Source: DASUFF01 sp036274695
GTDB lineage: Bacteria > UBA10199 > JACPAL01 > GCA-016699445
Direction of reading: 5' to 3'
NCBI GenBank assembly: GCA_036274695.1
Contig: DASUFF010000009.1
Span: 1-38,352 of the forward strand
Length of the DNA: 38,352 nt
A program made the translations under genes and the position numbers. Position 1 is the first letter of the stretch; each line of letters begins with the position of its first letter. Of this stretch, positions 33,536-38,352 are shown piece by piece. The notes under the pieces are model-generated. The model saw only the letters and a program-made list of their open reading frames with translations. It made no database searches and had not been told where the DNA came from.

Positions 33536-34852
33536 CTAGGTACCCCCGACGTCAATGCCCTCGATCAACAAGGGAGGCGCGCCGTAGGCATGATACCGGC
33601 GCACGTCCCGACCCACCGCCACAACCCGTTTCAGGAGTTCGTGAAGATTCCCGGAAACCGTCACGCCGCGAACGGGATGGGCGCGCTTGCCGCCTTCCAT
33701 CCAGATCCCGCTGGCCCCCAGCGAAAAATCGCCGGTGACGGCATCCGCCGTGTGAACCCCGATGACGTCCCGGACCCAGAAGCCCGACCCCATCGTGGCA
33801 AGCAGTTCTTCCAAACTCTTGTCGCCCCCTTCAATAAAAAAATTCGTCGCCCCGACGCGCGGAGGCTCTTTGAACGACAGCCTGACTCCGTTGGCCGTGC
33901 TGCGCGCGCCCGCCTGCGCCGCCGCGATCAAGTCGTACAGGAAGGCCTTCAAAACGCCTCCCTGGACCACGGCGCGTCGTTCGGTCGCGACGCCTTCGGC
34001 GTCGAAGGGAAAGCTGTTGTAGGCGCCTTCCAGGCGGCCGTCGTCGACGATCGTCACGGAAGGCGCGTAGACCGTCTGCCCCAGCTTGCCGGCCAGGGAG
34101 GAGCGGTTCTTCAGGACCTGATCGCCGAAAAAGGAGGAGGAGAGAACGCCCAAAAACGATGCGGCGACCATGGCGTCCAAAACGACGGGGCAGCGCCGGG
34201 TGGCGGTCGGCTTCCCTCCGAGTTGCGATACCGCCTTCTCCGCCGCCTCGCGCGCCGCGCGGGCGGGATCGAGGCCTTCGACCCGAGCGGCGAAATCGCT
34301 TTCCCAGGCCATCTCGGAGCCTCCGCCGTCCTCGGCCATCGCCATCAGGGACAGCTCGTAGCGGGAAGCTCCGTGGCGGCTCTCCAAACCGCGCGAGTTC
34401 TTTATCGTCACGGTCCTCAACTCTTCGGCATAGGTTGCGTCGCGCACGCGCGAAATGCGTTTGTCGAACTGCTTGGCGTGCTTTTCCAGGTCGAGGGCCA
34501 TTTGAAGCTTCGCGGCCCGGTCCCGGGACCCCGTTTCCGGCGGCGGACCCACCGGCGCCCCGGCCGAAGGCAGTTCGGGAACGACGCCCTCCTCGACGAC
34601 CGAAAGGCTATTGTAGGCAAGGTCGACCATCCTTTCAAGAAACGCGGCGTCGAAGCCGCTGACGCTGCCGAAACTGACGCGGCGTCCCTTGAAAAGCCGG
34701 ACGGCGACGCCGCGCTCGACCGCCTCGTCCACGGTGTCGATCTGGCCGTCCTTCGCTTCGGCGGAAAACTGGCGGGACTCGATGGCGTAGATCTCGTACG
34801 CATCCAGGGAAAGCCCGCTCAATCTCTTCTCCAGCCAGGTTATCTCATCCAT
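33536..34852 (-). CDS. pmbA: PmbA/TldE-like protein of the TldD/TldE protease system
   Basis: A 438-residue protein of the PmbA (TldE) family, close to the usual length. The N-terminal half begins YEIYAIESRQFSAEAKDGQI, and the C-terminal half has the domain with FIEGGDKSLEELLATMGSGF and ASGIWMEGG typical of this family. TldE is the non-catalytic partner of the metalloprotease TldD, with which it matures peptides such as microcins and clears CcdA; the HExxxH motif of TldD is absent, as expected. The tldD partner is not in the window. Five bases separate it from the recN stop. Confidence 0.88.
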   Translation of the reverse strand: MDEITWLEKRLSGLSLDAYEIYAIESRQFSAEAKDGQIDTVDEAVERGVAVRLFKGRRVSFGSVSGFDAAFLERMVDLAYNSLSVVEEGVVPELPSAGAPVGPPPETGSRDRAAKLQMALDLEKHAKQFDKRISRVRDATYAEELRTVTIKNSRGLESRHGASRYELSLMAMAEDGGGSEMAWESDFAARVEGLDPARAAREAAEKAVSQLGGKPTATRRCPVVLDAMVAASFLGVLSSSFFGDQVLKNRSSLAGKLGQTVYAPSVTIVDDGRLEGAYNSFPFDAEGVATERRAVVQGGVLKAFLYDLIAAAQAGARSTANGVRLSFKEPPRVGATNFFIEGGDKSLEELLATMGSGFWVRDVIGVHTADAVTGDFSLGASGIWMEGGKRAHPVRGVTVSGNLHELLKRVVAVGRDVRRYHAYGAPPLLIEGIDVGGT

Positions 34853-34856
34853 CGCC

Positions 34857-36512
34857 TCAACCCCTCGCCGCTCCCTTGATCATCTCCCGCGCGTGCGCCT
34901 TCGCCTGCTCGGTGACTTTCACGCCCGCGAGCATGCGGGCGATTTCCTCTTCCCTCTGAGCGCTCTGCAACCGCTGCACCTGCGTGCGCGTCCGCCCCTT
35001 CTCCGTCTCCTTGCGGATGATGAAGTGGTGATCGGCGAAGCACGCGATCTGGGGAAGGTGCGTGATGCAGATCACCTGGCGGCGCTTCGACAGGTCGGAC
35101 AGGTTCCGGCCGACCACCTCGGCGATGCGCCCGCCGATGCCCGCGTCCACTTCGTCGAAGACGCACGTGCCCGCCGTCCTCGATGCGCCCAGGACCTTCT
35201 TGATCGCCAGAAAGACCCGCGACAGCTCGCCTCCGGAGGCGACCTTGGCGAGGGCGTGCAAACCTTCGCCCAAGTTGGGGGCCACCAGGAATTCCCCCTC
35301 TTCCGCGCCATTCTCGCCCAGCAAGGAACCGAGGACGTCGAGTCCGCGCCCGGGCGGGCGCAATTCCATCGCAAAGCGGGCAGCCGGCATCCCCAGATCC
35401 TTGAGCTCGCGACCGACCTTTCCCGAAAGTTCCTCGGACGCCTTCTTCCTCGCCTTCGAGACGACTCCGGCGAGCTCCAGCAAATTTTTCCCGCGTTCCG
35501 ATAGGTCGCGGTCGACGGCGGCCATCGCTCCGTCGAAATCGTCGACGAGGGCCAGGCTCTTCCGTATCTCCTGCTCTTTTTCCAGGAGGGCTTCGACCGA
35601 ACCGCCGTGTTTCTTCTTCAGGCGGGCGATGAGATCCAGCCGGTCCTCGATTTCTTGCAACCGTTCGGGATCGCACGAAACGGCTTCGGCGTAGGTCCTC
35701 AAAGACTTCGCGGCGTCCTGGACCTCGACGAGCACGCCGCCCAAGCGCGACGAGAGTTCGGAGAGGCGGCTGTCCAGCTGGGAGGCTTGCCGGATCTCCT
35801 TCTCGACGCGCGCCAGGCGCTCGGCGATGGAGTCTTCCCCCGAATCCAGGGCCTCTTCGGCCCTCGTCCCCGCCTCCTTGAGCCGCACGGCGTGTTTGGA
35901 AGCGTCGCGCTCCTTTTGAAGCCCCTCTTCCTCTCCGGGCTTGAGCCCCGCCTGAGAGATTTCCTTCAATTGAAAACGCAGGAACTCCTCCCGCTCGCGG
36001 GCCTCGCGGGCGCGGGCTTCGATCTTCTCCCGTTCGGCGCGCAGGATGCCAACGGCGTCGAAGAGGGCCCGATAACGGCACAAGGGAGAATCTTCCTTCG
36101 ATTCCAGCCCGGCGAATTCGTCCAACAGCGAGAGATGGCGCTCCGGATGGAGGAGGACCTGGTGCTCATGCTGCCCGGCCAGATCCACGAGGGCTCGTCC
36201 TGCCTCTTCCAAAGCCGAGACGGGAACAGGACGCTCGTTCAGATAGGCCTTGTTCTTGCCGCTGCGGGAGATGACGCGGCGAAGTCCGATCTCCTCGTCT
36301 CCGCGCACGAAGAGCCCCGTCACCTCGGACTCCTCTTCTCCCTGGCGGATCAACTCTGAGGAGCCCCGAGCGCCCAGGAGAAGGTCCAGGGCCTGGATGA
36401 GGATGGATTTACCGGCGCCCGTCTCGCCGGAGAGGATGTTCAATCCTTCTCCAAGCTCGAGGTTCACGTTTTCGATGAGGGCGAAGTTGCGGATCTGGAG
36501 GGCCCGTAACAT
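34857..36512 (-). CDS. recN: DNA repair protein RecN
   Basis: A 551-residue SMC-like ATPase of normal RecN length. The Walker A is LSGETGAGKS near residues 27-36, two coiled-coil arms cover about 155-215 and 290-360, the ABC signature is VASGGELSRV, and the Walker B is CVFDEVDAGIGG. RecN gathers broken DNA ends during double-strand break repair. It diverges from rarA with only 37 bases between the start codons; a TATGAT box ten bases before the ATG suggests a very short leader. No LexA-type operator is evident to me in that gap. Confidence 0.96.
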   Translation of the reverse strand: MLRALQIRNFALIENVNLELGEGLNILSGETGAGKSILIQALDLLLGARGSSELIRQGEEESEVTGLFVRGDEEIGLRRVISRSGKNKAYLNERPVPVSALEEAGRALVDLAGQHEHQVLLHPERHLSLLDEFAGLESKEDSPLCRYRALFDAVGILRAEREKIEARAREAREREEFLRFQLKEISQAGLKPGEEEGLQKERDASKHAVRLKEAGTRAEEALDSGEDSIAERLARVEKEIRQASQLDSRLSELSSRLGGVLVEVQDAAKSLRTYAEAVSCDPERLQEIEDRLDLIARLKKKHGGSVEALLEKEQEIRKSLALVDDFDGAMAAVDRDLSERGKNLLELAGVVSKARKKASEELSGKVGRELKDLGMPAARFAMELRPPGRGLDVLGSLLGENGAEEGEFLVAPNLGEGLHALAKVASGGELSRVFLAIKKVLGASRTAGTCVFDEVDAGIGGRIAEVVGRNLSDLSKRRQVICITHLPQIACFADHHFIIRKETEKGRTRTQVQRLQSAQREEEIARMLAGVKVTEQAKAHAREMIKGAARG

Positions 36513-36549
36513 TGCGAATTTCTATCATAAGGACTAGCCTAAAGTCATT

Positions 36550-37884
36550 ATGAATGACCTCTTCGGAGAAGTCCCGCCCCCTTCCCAAGAGACGGCCCGC
36601 CATCCCCTGGCCGACCGCATGCGCCCCCGGAACTTGGACGAGGTCGTGGGCCAGGAAGACTTGATCGGCCCCGGCCGCCCGCTCCGGCGCCAGATCGAGG
36701 CGGACCAGGTCCCTTCCCTCATTCTCTGGGGCCCTCCGGGGACGGGAAAGACGACCTTAGCCCGCGTGATCGCCGGCCATACCAAGGCGTCTTTTCATGC
36801 CCTCTCCGCGGTTTTAACCGGCGTGAAGGAATTGAAGGAAGTGATCGACCTGGCCAAGCGCGAGCAACGCTTCGAAGGGCGCAAGGCCATCCTCTTCGTC
36901 GACGAAATCCACCGCTGGAACAAGAGCCAGCAGGACGCCTTGCTGCCTCACATCGAGAACGGGACCGTCACCTTGATCGGGGCGACGACGGAAAATCCTT
37001 CCTTCGAAATCATCGGGCCTCTTCTCTCCCGGACGAAAGTCTATGTTCTCAAACCGTTGGAAGAATCCCATCTGGCACGGATCGTCAAAGCGGCCTTGGA
37101 AGATGAGGCCCGCGGCCTCGGGAAACTCAAGCTCGCGATCGCGGAAGAAGCCTTGCAATTCATCGCGGGCACCTCGGACGGCGACGCGCGGCGGGCCCTG
37201 GGGACGCTGGAGATCGCCTCCGGTTTGACGGCGAAGGGGGCGACGATCGCGCTGGAAACGGTCGAACAGGCCCTGCAAAAGAAATCGCTTCTCTATGACA
37301 AGGCGGGCGAGGAGCACTACAACCTCATCTCCGCCTTCATCAAGTCGATGCGGGGTTCGGATCCGGACGCGGCGGTTTATTGGCTGGCACGCATGCTGGA
37401 GGCGGGGGAAGAGCCGCTCTTCCTCGCGCGACGGATGGTCATCTTCGCTTCCGAAGACGTCGGCAACGCCGATCCGCAGGCGATCCAAGTGGCCGTCAGC
37501 GCCATGCAAGCCTTCGATTTCGTCGGCATGCCGGAAGGATGGATCCCCCTTGCCCAGGCGGCGACTTATCTGGCCTCCGCTCCGAAAAGCAACGCGAGCT
37601 ACCTCTCCTACCTGAAGGCCAAGGAGGACATCGAGGCCGAGGGGTACCTGCCCGCTCCCCTGCACATCCGAAACGCGCCGACGAAGCTGATGAAGGACCT
37701 CAAGTACGGGAGCGGCTACAAATACCCGCATGATTTCGAAGGCCACCATGTGGACCAGGATTATCTGCCGGAGAAATTAAAGGGTCGCCGCTACTATGAC
37801 CCGACCGAAATCGGATACGAGGCGGAGATCCGGGTTCGGTTGGAAGAAATCCGAAAAAAAACGAAAAAAGGGCCGCGCCCCTGA
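36550..37884 (+). CDS. rarA: Replication-associated recombination AAA ATPase RarA (MgsA)
   Basis: A 444-residue clamp-loader-like ATPase. The Walker A is GPPGTGKT at residues 61-68, the Walker B is AILFVDEIHRWNKSQQDALL, and sensor 1 is IGATTENPSFEI. The C-terminal part has the RarA tetramerisation block (SAFIKSMRGSDPDAAVYWLA) and SEDVGNADPQA. It acts at stalled replication forks. The start follows a weak leader without a proper ribosome binding site. The last codons lie inside the A-tract of a terminator on the opposite strand. Confidence 0.96.
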   Translation: MNDLFGEVPPPSQETARHPLADRMRPRNLDEVVGQEDLIGPGRPLRRQIEADQVPSLILWGPPGTGKTTLARVIAGHTKASFHALSAVLTGVKELKEVIDLAKREQRFEGRKAILFVDEIHRWNKSQQDALLPHIENGTVTLIGATTENPSFEIIGPLLSRTKVYVLKPLEESHLARIVKAALEDEARGLGKLKLAIAEEALQFIAGTSDGDARRALGTLEIASGLTAKGATIALETVEQALQKKSLLYDKAGEEHYNLISAFIKSMRGSDPDAAVYWLARMLEAGEEPLFLARRMVIFASEDVGNADPQAIQVAVSAMQAFDFVGMPEGWIPLAQAATYLASAPKSNASYLSYLKAKEDIEAEGYLPAPLHIRNAPTKLMKDLKYGSGYKYPHDFEGHHVDQDYLPEKLKGRRYYDPTEIGYEAEIRVRLEEIRKKTKKGPRP

Positions 37885-37906
37885 GCGTCGCTCGGAGACG
37901 CGGCCC
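37855..37906 (-). terminator. Rho-independent terminator of the right-edge gene, overlapping the end of rarA
   Basis: The minus-strand stem is GGGCCGCG (complement of 37899-37906) with CGCGGCCC (complement of 37870-37877), followed on that strand by two T-runs encoded by the A-tracts at 37855-37869. The last codons of rarA (Lys-Lys-Thr-Lys-Lys-Gly) are thus part of the terminator. Confidence 0.8.
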
Positions 37907-37926
37907 GAGATTCGAACCGAAAATCC

Positions 37927-38352
37927 TTACCTTACGTCGCGAACGGAAGCGACGGACGTCATGAACTGGGGCTGATACGTACTGAAATCCTGGCCCGCGG
38001 CGGTGTACTCGAGTTGCAGGACCTTGTTGACGCCGGAGCGCCAGAAGAGGGCGACGCTGAACCGCGAGTTCTTCGCCGTGTCGGTACCGCTGACGATATA
38101 AACGTCCTTACCCGCCACGACTTCCTTCGTGACCGTGATGTCCTTCAACCCGCGGGATTCGTAGCGGGAGCGCACGTTCGAGGCGTAGTCCGAAGCGGAA
38201 CTTGCCGAGGCCAGATTGTCCAGTTGGACCCAAATGATGGGATTGGCCCCCATTTTTCCGTAGATAAATTTGACCGGGCGAAGGGTCTCGTTCGTTTCCT
38301 GGGTGTTCCACTTATCGTCCGGCTTGCAGATGTAAAAGCTGCTGTCCATCGT
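37927..38352 (-). CDS. Protein of unknown function, probably cut by the right edge
   Basis: About 140 codons are visible on the minus strand. An ATG exists at 38349, but no ribosome binding site can be seen and the frame stays open to the edge, so the true start may be outside. The sequence FYICKPDDKWNTQ, then a long alternation of strands (KDVYIVSGTD, RFSVALFWRSGVNKVLQLEY) and a final helix (FMTSVASVR) resembles the PsbP/DcrB-like fold in which a protein starts with a KP.D.W motif. That likeness is weak. If correct, it would be an exported or lipid-anchored protein whose signal lies beyond the edge. Confidence 0.6.
   Translation of the reverse strand, partial: TMDSSFYICKPDDKWNTQETNETLRPVKFIYGKMGANPIIWVQLDNLASASSASDYASNVRSRYESRGLKDITVTKEVVAGKDVYIVSGTDTAKNSRFSVALFWRSGVNKVLQLEYTAAGQDFSTYQPQFMTSVASVRDVR

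Overview
The window comes from a Gram-negative (diderm), GC-rich bacterium. It encodes three predicted lipoproteins, SecA, a type III secretion core, and an abundance of FHA, PEGA and TPR proteins. That mix recalls deltaproteobacterial lineages such as Myxococcota and their uncultured relatives. There is no rRNA or other marker gene, so this placement is an inference.

Region by region: (1) 1-2400, minus strand: a lipoprotein gene cut by the left edge and a 491-codon orphan gene, each preceded by a sigma-28-like promoter. (2) 2360-4060, plus strand: two adjacent toxin-antitoxin-like modules (ribbon-helix-helix plus nucleotidyltransferase, then MntA/HepT type), with a phased GATAT repeat array in front of the first. 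(3) 4057-19479, minus strand: a large type III secretion locus containing, in transcription order, sctD-like, two small orphans, a TPR protein, sctJ, two orphans, a FliA-like sigma factor, sctI, a FliG-like gene, sctL, sctN, sctO, sctP, a FliM-like sctQ, a FliN-like sctQ, a FliO-like gene, sctR, sctS and sctT. From sctI to sctT this reproduces the classical flagellar order E-G-H-I-J-K-M-N-O-P-Q-R. SctJ is a short lipoprotein of the injectisome kind, and no rod, hook or flagellin gene is present. (4) 19553-22726, plus strand: an exported TPR-type protein, a second exported TPR protein and a double-FHA tail-anchored protein. (5) 22736-27031, minus strand: a 642-codon orphan with a sigma-28-like promoter, then sctV. 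(6) 27106-38352: housekeeping genes argJ, secA, an M23 peptidase, a PP2C phosphatase, pmbA, recN and rarA, plus a small cysteine-rich lipoprotein and a gene cut by the right edge.

The most interesting signal is regulatory. Four minus-strand genes (edge lipoprotein, 491-codon orphan, 191-codon Gly/Tyr-rich protein, 642-codon orphan) share an upstream site of the form CAACTC/G-N12 or N14-[G/T]CCGATAA, placed 44-53 bases before the start codon. The -10 part is the canonical sigma-28 (FliA) box, and the locus encodes its own FliA-like sigma factor, itself preceded by a good sigma-54 -24/-12 match. I infer a sigma-54 to sigma-28 cascade, like that of flagella, that switches on late products of a non-flagellar secretion machine. 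Three of the four target proteins have no Sec signal and are candidate type III substrates or filament components.

A second layer is a set of short palindromic repeats sitting at gene junctions inside the secretion operon. They often fall exactly where a ribosome binding site should be, in one case supply a stop codon (sctL), and in another fill the whole argJ-sctV gap. No secretin (sctC), sctU, kinase, tRNA, rRNA, CRISPR or insertion sequence was seen in the window.
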